From positions 8,962,501 through 9,026,500 of the forward strand of contig NC_066589.1 of NCBI RefSeq assembly GCF_905475345.1: a stretch of 64,000 nucleotides of DNA. The letters run 5' to 3'. This document shows positions 1-12,442 of the stretch, in pieces. The translations under genes and the position numbers were made by a program. Position 1 is the first letter of the stretch. Every line of letters begins with the position of its first letter. Source of the stretch: Vespula vulgaris (Eukaryota > Arthropoda > Insecta > Hymenoptera > Vespidae). Below the pieces are notes generated by a model that saw only the letters and a program-made list of their open reading frames with translations, was not told where the DNA came from and did no database searches.

Positions 1-1330
1 CACCGTGCCACCCCGTCTCACCTACCACCCCGACGCAGACCTCCCTCTCTCCACGCCTTTACCTCCTCCTCCTCCTCCTCCTCCTTTTTCTCCTACACCT
101 CCTTCTCGTCCTTACTACCACCCAAAGAAGAAAACCCTCAGGATCTGATCTAGAGGTAGGAAGGCGCACGCTGCATTCCTCGCGATAAATTACGTGGCAC
201 AATTATTCACGATAATCTTTTCCGTTTAACCGTCCCTCGCTTATTCCTTCTTCTCTCATACGATATCCAAAGAGATATACAATAGATAAAACGGACCTAA
301 CGGATATGCCGCTATCGAGAAAGTTTAACCAAAAGCTCGAAGCTTTTTCGAGTAGAAGTCAAGGACCCGGATAATTCGTTTGATGAAAAACGCGCATCGT
401 CATTGTTGCCCGATTTTCGACTCCTTCCAGGATAAAAGGAGGGTTGTCTCTTCTCGCTTTCTTCCACTATCTACTCCGCGACTCTCTTCCACCCTACTCA
501 CCCATCCATCCTCTCCTCCTCTCCCTCCCTTACTACTATTTCTTCTCGTCGGCTCGTTCTAATGCAAAAAGGGACGATAGAGTTTATCCGAAAAGATACG
601 TTTCTCTAATAGCGGCCCTCCTTCGAAATCGATATCGTTAACGAGATTTCGTAGGAAGATCGTTTCCGCGAACAACGAGCCAGACCCTAGCCACCGGTTC
701 CTATTGAATTTTCATAGAAGACGTAGCCGGCCATATTACGTATTCCTATGGCCGATGGATCCTCCTGAAGTTGGATGAAGCCATGAGTAGAACCGAACGA
801 ACGTAGCTATCTCCCACCAGATTCTTCCCCGTCCAACCGAATCGTGCCTATTTAAATAGCTTTTTCTTTTTTTTTTTTTTTGTTCTTTTTTTTCCTCGTT
901 TTTTTTCTTCTTTTTTTACTATCTCCAAAGGGGAGAGCACCGAGCGAAGCACACCCTCTCGAATAAAGCTCCAACGAGCTAACCTTCTCCCCCCTGTAAC
1001 CCCCAACCCCCACCCTATCGTCTCTCCCCCGCATCCTCCCCCCTTCAAAAACACCAAGCATGCTGCACTAGTTACAACGAATTCCAGGACCCCTTTCTAA
1101 GAGGGTAAACGACGGCGAACTCGCTGCCATTTTCTTTTCACATTTCCAAACGAAAGACGCGACGCCCTTTTCCTGCTTGACAATTTTCCGTTTTTTTCCA
1201 ACGAGAATATTAAGTTTTATGTTTTTTATTAATTAAATCGATGTAATGGTTTAAGTATATTTCGTGTCTCTCGAAACGAAATCTATGGAACTTAATCGGA
1301 TCGGTCGAGTCACTCGCAAAGTTTTCTAAT
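1..1330. other. Non-coding, pyrimidine-rich left flank
   Basis: C/T-rich DNA with CTC and TCC runs at 50-110, a T tract at 865-920, and a TATTTAAATAG palindrome at 850. Short ORFs here are low-complexity. No gene recognised. Confidence 0.5.
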
Positions 1331-1387
1331 CGTTAAAGGAAAACTTTGAAACGATCGAATGAGTCATGTTTAAAAGTCTTCGAATCA

Positions 1388-1411
1388 CTCTCTCTCTCTC
1401 TCTCTCTCTCT

Positions 1412-1451
<40 letters not shown>
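1388..1451. repeat. Palindromic microsatellite (CT)n followed directly by (GA)n
   Basis: An uninterrupted CT run (1388-1412) abuts a GA run (1413-1451), so the pair is self-complementary around a central TCGA. Confidence 0.95.
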
Positions 1452-1454
<3 letters not shown>

Positions 1455-2327
1455 GATCGATCGATAAAGGGGAAATATCTATTGTTAAGAAAAAAAAAGA
1501 AATAAATAAAAAAATAAAATCTTTGTCAAGTATGAACGACAGAATATCAAAATTAGATTCGCGAAAAATTCTAACGATCCCTCTCGGTCCAAGACCGACG
1601 CCGAATGAACAGCGATATTCGCTAGAGTATTATCGAGATACACTTTACGTTGCGAGTGGGTTCGAGTAACTCCAAAAAAAAAGAAAAAAAAAGAAAGAGA
1701 AAAAAACAATAAAAAAAGAAGAAGAAAAAAAAACACGAGTTACATCTTACACGGTAGACACGAGCGAGTTCGTTTTTTTTACGAGGGAAAGAAAAAATAC
1801 TGACGCGTAGGTTTTTACGCGTCACCTGAAACAAAGTAGGAGGTGCGTGTGTATACGTGTGTAAGGGGGATGGCGAGAAGAGTAAAGAGATAAAAAAGGT
1901 ACACAAAGAGAGAGAGAGAGAGAGAGAACGAGAAAGAGGGTAAAAAAGAAAAAGAAAGAGACAGAGAAATGTCTTTTGCACGCAAAAGCAATAACGCCGG
2001 GCTGATATCGTACGTATAAGTTTGGCCAACCGCATAGCTCGTCGGCCATCCGGCTCGGCACAGCTCGAGACATCTCGCGAGGGCGTACGAATAGAGAGAG
2101 GGTGGCCGCAGAACAAATACATTAATTTCAAGGATCCCCTCTAACCCTCCGAGCCTCCCCTTCGCCAATCTATACGCGTTCTCTCGCAAGCACAGGGATC
2201 GCGAGAGCGTTTCTCCACTCTTCCTCTCGCGAGGGACGAACGATCATACACACAAGAAACTCGAAGGAAATGCGCACACATGTATAGGTATATACACATG
2301 TACGTATGTGTATATGCGCATGGTGGA
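1452..2327. other. Non-coding, A-rich and GA-rich
   Basis: Holds A tracts (1675-1735), a GA run (1906-1927) and GC/CpG-rich stretches near 2000-2240. No homologous coding segment was recognised. Confidence 0.45.
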
Positions 2328-2417
2328 TGCCGTCTTCGTCTTCGTCGCCTTCGTCGTCGTCGTCGTCGTCGTCGTCGTCTTCGTCGTCGTCGTCGTCGTC
2401 TTCGTCGTCGTCGTCTT
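2328..2417. repeat. (TCG)n/(CGA)n trinucleotide repeat
   Basis: About 90 bp of CTTCGTCGTC repeats. Apparent poly-Arg, poly-Asp and poly-Val ORFs in all frames are artefacts of it. Confidence 0.95.
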
Positions 2418-2595
2418 GTTGGAACGCGCGCAAGCGCTTCCATACACCCTCACATACATAGATATATATATATGTGTGTGTATATACGAATGCGTATATG
2501 TGTAGTTGGAAAGCATGTGCGAGGGCAACGGGCGTCCTCCTGGCATATAAGTAAACGGTGTGCAGAGTGTATGAGAAGAAGGAGGGTGGTGTGTG

Positions 2596-2609
2596 GTTAC
2601 CATGGTAAC
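2596..2609. promoter_or_regulatory. Perfect palindromic X-box (RFX-type site)
   Basis: GTTACCATGGTAAC matches the RFX consensus GTNRCC-N2-RGYAAC in both half-sites. It lies in a mixed-sequence patch with an AT-rich TATA-like stretch about 25 bp downstream (TTATAATTATATAG). Confidence 0.6.
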
Positions 2610-2701
2610 GCCCAGTCCCTCTCTTATAATTATATAGGGAAAAATGGCTCGCGGACTTTTACCCCGCGTTATACCCTCCCACCCTTTCCGTTCTCTCTCT
2701 T

Positions 2702-2816
2702 TCTATCTCTCTCTCTCTCTCTCTCTCTCGCTTTCTCTCTCTAGCACAGTTCTTCCTTTTCCCTCCAACAATGCCATCTCGTTTTCTTACGCCTTCCTTC
2801 CTTCCTTCCTTCCTTC

Positions 2817-2847
<31 letters not shown>

Positions 2848-2912
2848 TCATCTTTTTTTTCATCTTTCTTTTTCTTTCGTTTCTTCTTCTTCTTCTTCTT
2901 CTTCTTCTTCTT
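2702..2912. repeat. Compound pyrimidine tract: (CT)n, (CTTC)n, (TTTC)n, (TTC)n
   Basis: A (CT)n run at 2702-2744, tetranucleotide runs at 2798-2850 and (TTC)n at 2880-2912, all pyrimidine on the plus strand. Confidence 0.95.
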
Positions 2913-3379
2913 CGTTCCTCTTCTGAAATCCCTCTGTCCCTCGACTTCATATCGCCGTCTCATCGCACCTCGAGAATATTATTCTCGTAACTTCCAACAT
3001 GACCATGCTTAATTCACCCTCGCAAAACATTTCATAAATTTCGTTGAAAGTTTTGTAACATCCAACGTGTCTGATTTACCGTTCGTCAAACCTAAACGTC
3101 TTAATTGAATAATGAAAGTTCGATAATATTGTATGGAATCGAAGATTTCATCAAACAAATTACATATATCTTTTACAACGAATAATAATTAAGATTCGTT
3201 AATGATCCTATCGATCAATGGTCATTTAGAAAATAAAACAAATTCATTTTCTGAGAGTAACTTTCTGAGGCAATGTTTATCTTAGAGCGACCCGTGAATC
3301 ACCGGAAACAGAGCACGAAATCGAGGAGCGGAGGAGTTCTCGTGGGAGGTGTACGATCGTCGGAAGATCGACCGTTGCG

Positions 3380-3480
3380 AAAGAAGAAGAAAAAGAAGAA
3401 GAAGAAGAAGAAGAAGAAGAAAGAGAAGAAGAAAGAGAAGAAGGAAAAGGAGAAGGAGAAAGAGGAGGAGAAGGTGAAGG
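3380..3480. repeat. (GAA)n/(AAG)n purine tract
   Basis: Imperfect AAG repeats of about 100 bp, followed at 3508-3560 by a (GGT)n repeat. Confidence 0.9.
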
Positions 3481-3892
3481 AAAAGAAGTAGAAGGAAGAG
3501 GGTGAAGTGGTGGTGGCAGAGATGACGGTGGTGTTGGTGGTGGTGGTGGTGGTGGTGTGCTGCTGGAGATGGTGGTAGTGGAAAAAGAAAGAGGAAAGAT
3601 AGAAAAAGTCGAAAGTAGCAGGAAGAGGAGGAAACGGAGATTCTCTCGCGAGATAGCTAATGCCTTTGGTCAGCATTTAGTGGCATAGCGTAACGTGGTA
3701 TGGGTTTAGAGAGAAAAGGGGTGGAAGAGAGAGAGAGAGAGAGATGGTAGGTAGGGAGGGGTTTTGGAGAGGTGGTGTCTACTACGGTCACGATACACCC
3801 CAGCAAATTCTCATTTTGGCCTGCTTTCCGAGATAACGGCCATTGCTTGCGCGAGTTACGCACACACTCTTAGTGAGCTAAATATATGAGCG

Positions 3893-3966
3893 TAGGTGTG
3901 TAGGTAGATAGGTAGGTAGGTAGGTAGGTAGCTAGCTAGCTAGCTAGCTAGCTAGGTAGGTACCTA
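3893..3966. repeat. Compound tetranucleotide (GGTA)n(GCTA)n(GGTA)n
   Basis: TAGG units change to self-complementary TAGC units and back to TAGG, giving a symmetric compound array. Confidence 0.9.
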
Positions 3967-4180
3967 AGGTATATCAGTAAAAAGGAGAAAGAGAGAAGGA
4001 CTGAGAGAGGTCAAGAGTGGTGGAAGGAGACAGTGAAATCGAAGAAGAAAGAGAAAGAGAGAGAGGGAGCATATTGCTTCGAAGTAATCCTACTTGATCG
4101 CGGTTTTCGGTTTCCTCGACGTATGCGTCTGTCCTCTTCTTATCCCTAAAGGAAAGAAAGAGAAAGAGAGAGAAAAAGAG

Positions 4181-4221
<41 letters not shown>

Positions 4222-5491
4222 GAGAGAGTAACGTGAGCGTGCGCGCGTTCTCTCGCCCTCGCCCTCACCCGCGCCCACGAGACGTCTACGTCTCCGCTGT
4301 CTCCGTACGTACGACGGACTAATACTCGTGCGCTTGAGCTCGAAGGATTACCGCCCCAGGAGCCGGCACTCTCCTCTTCCTTCACCCCCTTACCTTCGCC
4401 CCTCATCCTCATCCCATCCACCTTCCGCGAGCGAGGGTCGCGAAGGAAGGACGAAGAGTCTTTAAATACCCTCGGGATGCGAGTGTCCCGGACCCAGAGA
4501 ACGTGTTCTGACGACAAAAAATATAATTTCGCTCGCGAGCCAAGCAATCTCTCACTCCTATCCATCCTCCATCTTATCGTCCATCTTTCTTTAGTTTATT
4601 TTTATTTTATTTTGATCTTACTTTATTTTTTTTGTTTTTTTTTTTTTTTTATTTTAAACGAACATTTTAACGAAGCTATCAACTAAATACACGTTATCCA
4701 CGTTGGAATAAGTAAAATTCAATATTTCTCTCTACAGAAATTTATAATCAAAGAAAATAAATAATCTTATGATTTATTTCCGTCGACCTACTACAGAAAA
4801 CTTTATCCGTTGGTCGGTTTTATACTTCTTCGAAATGATTAGAACTGTTGTATAAGCAGAACGCAATGACGCGCGTTTCGGCAGAGTGCCAAAACGCGAC
4901 GATAGATTCTAACGTCACGGGATGGAGACGGAGTGAGGTGGAACGGAGTGCTGGAGGTCGCGGAGGGAGGGAGGGAATAATAATTCATTCGTGTATGACA
5001 AATCAAAAATAAAAATTCTTTTGGACTGCTCGAAATAAAAAGACTCTGGAATAATGCTCGCGTCATACTTTTTCTTTGGTCTCCTTCGAATATTCGAATG
5101 CTCAGCGTTTCGTTAAATTTTCCTGACCGAAGGGACCCGAGATGAGATATATGATACTCTCGCGATAGATAGATAGATAGCTAGATAGATAGATAAATGA
5201 TCGATACCTCTTTCTTCCAATCGGTACATATTTAAAAAGTGTTCTAGTTAAAACTAACTTTATCAATCGATCGTCGAATATTCTTCATTTTACAATACTT
5301 TTTTTGTTGTTGTTGATTCTTCGTTCTTCTTTTTTCTTCTTTCTTTTTCACCTTCCCTTTTTAAAGTATTTATCTTCTAGATAAATCGCTTGACCGAGCA
5401 ACATCGTGCGAACGATTAGTCGATTTAATGAAATAATTCCCTTTGATCGGCCACTTCTCCAACCCCCGACCTGATATTCTCTTCTTCTTCT

Positions 5492-5536
<45 letters not shown>

Positions 5537-7411
5537 AGTTGAGATTCTTCGGCATCCTCAAAGGGAAACACTTGAACCAGAACGTTTTAATTGCGAGAAA
5601 GAGAGGAAGAGAGAGAGAGAGAGAGTCCCGTAGCGATCTCATTGTTTCCGCTCGGACTACAGAGCTACCCCCGTGACCGCGAGGAAAAGTTAGGAAGTAA
5701 AAGAGGATGATAAAAGAAAAGGGATGATGGAGAATGAGTGCTTTTAAAAATAAAACTCGCAGTAAAATCTTCGGTTCTTATAGGGCTACGCCCATTTCGT
5801 CGCGAGAAATTGGAGAATTCGAACGACTGTATTCCATGTCCTCCTTTTCTATCTCTCTCTCTTTCTCTCTCTCCCTTTTTACCCTACTCTTTCTACCCTC
5901 TTTACCTTTCACGACTTCATTATGATCGATAAATTTAATGCGTACGCTTTGACATTTCTCTACCGGGAAGGGAAGAATTTCCTTCCGAGGTAACTATTTC
6001 ACTTAGAATGAAGAGATAGGTATGTAATAAAAGTCAAACTAAGTGTATCAATTATTTTCTAAAACTATTGTCAAGTTAAACGATTTAAGATAAAATGCTT
6101 AGGAAGCTTTCAAAGGATTTCGCTTTTTTTCTTTTTTGAAAATGCATCGAACATGAACGAAAAAGGAAACAAAAAAAGAAAGGAACAAACAAACAAACAA
6201 ATAAATAAATAAATAATAATAATGCAATCGAACAAAATTTCTCAGACGGAAGAAGATGGTAGTCGTTGCAAACGACGGAAATAGAAAATTCGATTTGGTT
6301 CGTCATTCGGTGATGGGGATCGATCGTTAAAATTAATAAAGTGTTTAAGCGTCGTTGTAATATGACGGGAGAATAAAGCAAATAAAAATGTGAAAGAGGA
6401 ATAAGGAATAAAAGGAGTGAGGAGGATCGTGGAGGGGGTGGAGGGAGACATTGACGTTGTTGGCTAAGCTTTGTGAAGAGGGGAGGAAAAGGGGGAAGGG
6501 AAAGAGAGTGAAGGAAGAAGAAAAGCAAAGAAAAAAAGAAAGAAAGAAAGAAATAAGTCGAACGATGTATTCCTCGCTCGTTTAGACACCCTAAAAGAGA
6601 TAGAAAGAGAGAGAGAGGGAGGAAGGGAGGGAGAGGGAGAGAGAGAGAGAGAGAGAGAAGGAGAAGAAAATATTAATAATTATGTTAATGTCATGACATA
6701 AGGAGCGATGAAACAGAGGGAGATGAGAGGTATAGAAGAGTGTAGGGCAGAAAGAAAAGGAGAAAAAGAAAGAGAAAGGGAAGGGGTGGAAGAGGGGTGG
6801 CCCTCCGCGTAAGAATATCTCCTTAGTTCCCTACCGATGGGGCTGACTTGGCGTTGGTGTGTGGGTGGGGGGGGTGGACCTTCGCGTATTTTTATCAATA
6901 TCTCGCGAGCTGCGCTTGCGCAGCATCCAGCATCCCTTCCGACGAACCCTCGAGGTCCGCACACGCAGACACGACGACCGAGGAACGACTCCGAAGTGAG
7001 AGAAATAAGGATGGCGAGAGAATGAGGGAAAGAGACAAAGACAGAAAGAGAATGTGAAAGAGAGACAGAGAGAGGGAGAGAGAGGGAGAGAGAGAGAGAA
7101 AAATAGGGAAAGGAAGATGGAAAGGAGAGTCGCACGTGTACACTCGGGGCTGCCTAATGAGTGTGTGCATCGTGGACGCGTGTATGGGTGGAAACGTAGG
7201 GGTCGGCTAAGGACTACCCCTCTCCCTCCTAGACCCTCCACTCCCTTCGGGACAAAATGGAGCCCGCTTATACTTATACCACCGGCACTGCGAAGTGCAT
7301 CCTTTTCTACGAATCTATCCTTTCTTCTTTCCTTTCTCTTTTCTCTTTCTCTTTCCATTTCTTTTTCTCTACTTTACTCCTAGATTCTTCTTTCCTTCTT
7401 TCTCTCTCTTC

Positions 7412-7443
<32 letters not shown>

Positions 7444-7480
7444 TTCTCTCTTTCTCTCTCTCTTTTTCTCTCTCTCTCTC

Positions 7481-7518
<38 letters not shown>

Positions 7519-8579
7519 TCTCCTTCGACTTCGGTACAAAACGAGGAAGACAGGTACGGTGGGTGAGTGGTTCAGCTATTCCCTCATGCGGATTCAAAAT
7601 CGTCGGAGCTTCTTGGGATAATTGCTGCTCCGGGACTCCGTTCCAGACGCCGAAGTATATCTCGAGTATTCCATGGAAACCTTTTCTTTCCGGTCGAGGA
7701 AACGAGCACGACTTTCCTCTACGAGACGCTTTTCCTCTACTTTTTCCATGCAACGCGTAATTGCGTTTGCGCCCGGTCAACGAATGTTCAACGCAACTTT
7801 TATAACCTATATACATGTGTACATATATACAAGCGTACGCATGTATTTTACATAAACATGTAAGTACTCGCTGTTGCATACGCAACACACGTACGCCCAT
7901 ATCGAATAATTTTTTTTTCCTGTTTCTCCTTCTTTTTTTTTTCAAGAAATTCTTCAATCTTTTTTTGAAAACTTATTGTCAGCCACTTTCGTACGTAATA
8001 AAAAATTCTATACGCCCCGAACTCGACGGCGTTTCTTTTTTTTTTTCCTTTTCTCTTTTCCTTGAAAAAAAAAAAGAAAACAAAGAAACGAAAGAAAAAG
8101 AGGAGAAAAAAGAAATTCAGCGTAAACTTCGTTTCAATTCGCTCGCCAAAAGTTTTTTTAAACCTTCCCATCCCTCTCGCCATTCATTTTTCTCCCCACC
8201 ATTGTCCTTCTTTCTGACCAATGTTCGCGAATTTCGTATAGTTCTCGTTTAATTATGAATCAACGCTGTCATTTGCTCATATTTATCGTCGGTCCGTGCC
8301 GTTTGATTTATCGCCGTGAAAACTCTGTCCGTAAAACCAACCTATCCCCTTTCCTTTCACCCACTCACCCTACACCACCCACCCTCCCTTCAGTCCCACT
8401 TCTTTTTCTCCCATTCCTGCTCTTTCTCTTGTCTCGTTCGTAGAAAAAAAAAAGAAAAGAGAAATTTAAAAGAAACTTTCGTTTTATCACGAATTTTTCC
8501 AGTTCCCGTGAATTTAAAATAAGGGAATATGATTTATACGAGGGGAGTTAATCATCGGACGATGAAAAAAACCGAAACG

Positions 8580-8612
<33 letters not shown>

Positions 8613-9123
8613 ATATTATATATATGTATATATATTTATATACATCTTTTCTAAACGTAGGTCAAATTTAATTAACATTGAAACACATTGAAATTAACAT
8701 TAATACATAGTATTACTAATATATATATACATATATATTAACATCAATATACATTAATAATAATAAAAAAATAACATTGAAAAAAAAGCAAGCAAAAAAC
8801 GATTAATTTTAATACCGTATACTTAAGACACTAAACTTAATCGTCGATAACAAACAAATACAATGATACATTGTTTATATATATACAAACGCGTTGATAA
8901 AATTATGACCTATCCCCCTTCGTTTTCAATAATGCGAATATATCAAGGAAATATTTAAATCTACTTTTGTATTAACGTCAAAAAAGAGCCCTTGGAAAAG
9001 ACAAAAAGAGATAGACAGAAAGAGATAGACAGAAAGAGATAGACAGAAAGAGAGAGAAAGAGAGAAAGTCTCGCGAAAAAAAAAAAAGACAAAAAAGATA
9101 AATATTATTTTCAACGGCCTGGC
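3967..9123. other. Non-coding, microsatellite-rich
   Basis: Purine/pyrimidine tracts at 4143-4228 (GA), 5498-5538 (CT), 6598-6665 (GA), 7020-7100 (GA) and 7404-7514 (CT), a (GATA)n run at 5166-5192, and (TA)n at 8580-8640. Between them lie mixed CpG-containing stretches without recognisable exons. Confidence 0.5.
7404..7514. repeat. Imperfect (CT)n tract
   Basis: About 110 bp of CT repeats with TTT interruptions; source of long Ser/Leu-rich spurious ORFs. Confidence 0.95.
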
Positions 9124-9300
9124 GTGAGAAAGGATGAGTCGTAGAGGCGCGCGCTTAGAGGAGGCTGGATGGGGGCGCGTCGGGGCCGCGGTGGCGGAGA
9201 TGGTGGTGGCGGGGGTGGGTGGCTTGGGTGTTTTGCAGCGCGAAATACCCTCCATTACACCGTGGGCGTCGTATATAAGAGATTATTTTTCTTTTCTTCT
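9124..9300 (+). promoter_or_regulatory. GC-rich patch ending in a TATA box: candidate core promoter
   Basis: A G/CpG-rich segment (GGGGCGCG, GGGGCCGCGG) is followed by GTATATAAGA (TATATAAG at 9272-9279). No gene could be linked to it downstream on the plus strand. Confidence 0.3.
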
Positions 9301-9430
9301 CGCCTCCTTTTCTTTGAGCTTTCTCTTTCTCTCTCTTTCTCTTTATTTCTTTCTATCTTCGTTTCTCCAGAAGAAAAACGTCGAGCAAGAGCCAGCAAGT
9401 CTAGAGAAGAAGGTGTGTTTCTTTTTCAAC

Positions 9431-9434
<4 letters not shown>

Positions 9435-9468
<34 letters not shown>

Positions 9469-9585
9469 TATTTGTGTCCATGTTCCCGTGTCAGTATAAG
9501 TGTGTATTTTCTCGATGCTACCGCTTTGTATTCAGGGGGTGGCATCTCCGCGCTTTTTCTCTCTCTCTCTCTCTCTCTCTCTTTC
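9435..9585. repeat. (TA)n and (CT)n microsatellites
   Basis: TA run at 9435-9465 and CT run at 9557-9583. Confidence 0.9.
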
Positions 9586-10619
9586 TGTATCTATCTATCT
9601 ATCTTTCTCTTTTTCTTTTTATTTTCTTTCTTTTTCTTCTTTTTCTTTCCTCTTTTTTCTTTGCTTTTTTTTTTTGAGAAATTACCGAAAATTAGCTCTA
9701 CGACGTCTTCGCTTCGTTATCTGGTTCACCTTAGGTTAGCGTAGGTAGGGTAGGTGGTTGGAAAGAAATTGTTCGTGGAAAGGAGATAGATTGTAAGGAT
9801 GAAGCAGAGTGAGAGGAAGGAAAGTAGATGAGGGGTTATAAAAAAGAAAGAGAGAGAGAGAAAGAGAAAAGGTAGAAAGGACAAACGAGTTCACGACTCG
9901 TTCGCGAATGTTTTAATCTCGGGGGATCGTTGGGGGAGTCGAAAAAAAAAAAGAAAAAGAAAAGCGTTTTCTTTTTAATGGAACTCCGAGAAAGGCCAGA
10001 AAGTCAGAAAGGAGGGTGAAAAAGGCACGAGTCGCCTCCTTTTCGTGTCCTTCTCTTATTTTATTTCTTTTCTTTTTCTCTGCCTTTTATTTTCTTGCTT
10101 TCTCTCTCCTTTTCTCTGTCTTCTTTTTTCCCTTTCGACAAAATTTTCATCTCGCGTGCCATTTCGTAACCAGAGTGGTACTTTCCGAAATGATACAAAC
10201 GTTCTAACTGAATCGATTTTTCTCATGTGTTTTCTTCTTTTTTCTGCTTTTCCTTTTTTTTCTTTTTTTCTTTTGGTTCGACCTCCTTGATCGTTCGTAA
10301 GATTCGATAAAAATTTAATTCTAACCACGCAAACGAAGCGATCGATGTTTATTGATAAATATATCAAAAATAATATCAAATGAATTACCTTGACGCGTAT
10401 GAACCAACATTCACTGCACTTCGAAACACACACACATATATTGTACACGTATTTATGATAAGAAACTTAAACTTCCGGTTGTATTTATCAATCGATCGAA
10501 ATGATAAATGTTGTAAAATTTCTCTCTCTTTCTCTTTCTCTTTCTCCCATAGGATTAAATCGAATTTATCGAGTAAGAGAAGAAAGAGAGTGAGTGATTT
10601 TCCAAAGTCTCACCGCTCC
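9586..10619. other. Non-coding, T-rich and CT-rich
   Basis: Pyrimidine tracts at 9586-9680 and 10045-10130, and mixed sequence. No exon recognised. Confidence 0.45.
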
Positions 10620-10830
10620 GAAGTAGGCCAGGTGAGTGACTGGCTGACTGAAAAATTTTGCTTTCCTAGCCACGGGGGTACAGATGCTGGTATATAAAAA
10701 AAGAACTCTCCACCCCAGGGCTAACGGGTACCCCCTCGATGTAAAAAAAAGCGTCTCCCCACAGGAAAACCCTTGTATAAAAACCGAAGGGGGTCACTAA
10801 CCTACCTAACGGTAGGTAGTCAGAGTGCCT
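10620..10830 (+). promoter_or_regulatory. Candidate promoter with two TATA boxes
   Basis: TATATAAAAA (10691-10700) and TATAAAAA (10776-10783) lie in an unusual C-rich, non-repetitive patch. A CCTACC-TAAC-GGTAGG hairpin (10801-10816) follows the second box. No downstream coding exon was identified. Confidence 0.3.
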
Positions 10831-12411
10831 CGATGTTAGGCTCATCGAAAATGTTCGATCTATCCTTACGAACTCGTCCGCAGTTAGTATTAAATTGTTT
10901 TCATTGCTTAAATGTTTTTAATTCTTAACTGCTTTATTTATATATATATATAATAAACAAATACGTGACTCTTTACTAATCGTTTTTATTATATACTTCT
11001 AATATTTTACATACGATAATAAAATATAATATAGATATCTAAAAAAATTTATAAATATATATATATATATACATATACATTTATTTAACGAGTACAACTG
11101 TGCACGTTATAACAAATGTTCCCAAATATATCTCACGAATTCGAAATTCGATGGAAACAATCTGCACAGCATCTATCCGTCTGTCCCTAAAAATATTGTT
11201 GGGGATATAAAATGCGTACTAGAAAGAACGCGTGCTCTCAATTTTTTTTCATTCTAACGTTGTGTAACCACCACCACCACCACCACCATCTCCCTGCTTC
11301 CTCTCCCCCTCCCTTTGTACTCCTCACCCTGTAGGATTTACGAGTCGCTGGATGGTTTCACGAGGCCCAGCCAGTGGCCTCGGCAATGCCATCATCAAAC
11401 ACTCGTTATTCCTGTCCATCCCGGATTACGGGGTTTTCACGATTTTTTTTTTTCTTTTTTTTTTTTTTCTTCTTTCTCGAGAAAAAAGTCCTTACACATC
11501 GGAGTGTATCACGATGGGATTACACGACTATCTCTCTACCAAAAAATGACCAGCCTAGTATAATCTCCGTTCGAAAAACCTTGACGACCACCATGATCGC
11601 ACTAGAGATAGTAGATTCATCGGTATTAGACATCGACATTAAGCTTCTTCTAAACGATCTAATTTTTTTTATCGTACGAACAATCTAAATTATCCAATTT
11701 TAATTTTCTTTTTCTGTTAGATTAGAATGATTTTAATTATGAGGATAGCAATTACTTATGAGGATCGATCAGATGTTTGTTAATTATATTTTATATATCT
11801 TTTATGAATTGATTTATAAATCAGATTAATTAAATATATTCTAATACGTCGATTAGAATGATTAGACTATCTATCAAGATATATCAAATTTATTTAAACA
11901 ATTCGTTAATGAATCGACGATGATGACGAAAACAAAATCCTCTGTCTTTTTTTATTAATATCAATCCCACGTCAATTTGTATAATCAAATTTATTTACGA
12001 TTTGTTAAAAAGAAAAAAATAATAATAAACGATAGAAAAGAAATAGAAATTACAGCAAAAATTAAAAAGAACGACATTCTTTAATGTTAGAGACCTTCTT
12101 CGACTGTTATTTATTGAATCAACAATTTAAAACAATCGATCGATATTATAAATAAATCCTTAATATTTATAATAAAATTTACTATCAGTACGTAATAAAA
12201 ATGACACTCGATCGTTTACAATTACATTAATACAATATCATTACATCTAATCATATATATTAATTCATATACATTGTCATTAATTACATATATCAATTCA
12301 TATATTCAATATTCAATATACCAATTATATATTTTTAACAAAACGAACTGATCGTTAATTAATTAAAAACATTGATCGAATAAATAGAAATAACTTTCGT
12401 TTTTGCTAAAG

Positions 12412-12442
<31 letters not shown>

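Noticed and set aside
1622..2131. Long minus-strand ORF with Leu/Phe/Ser-rich sequence, signal-peptide-like
   Set aside because: Made of translated CT/T tracts; no splice, family or codon evidence.
2141..2443. Poly-Arg and poly-Asp ORFs
   Set aside because: All frames of the (TCG)n repeat translate into homopolymers; not a gene.
7307..7957. 216-codon minus-strand ORF with a Lys/Arg/Glu coiled-coil look
   Set aside because: Half of it is the reverse of the CT tract at 7404-7514; the rest has no recognisable homology.
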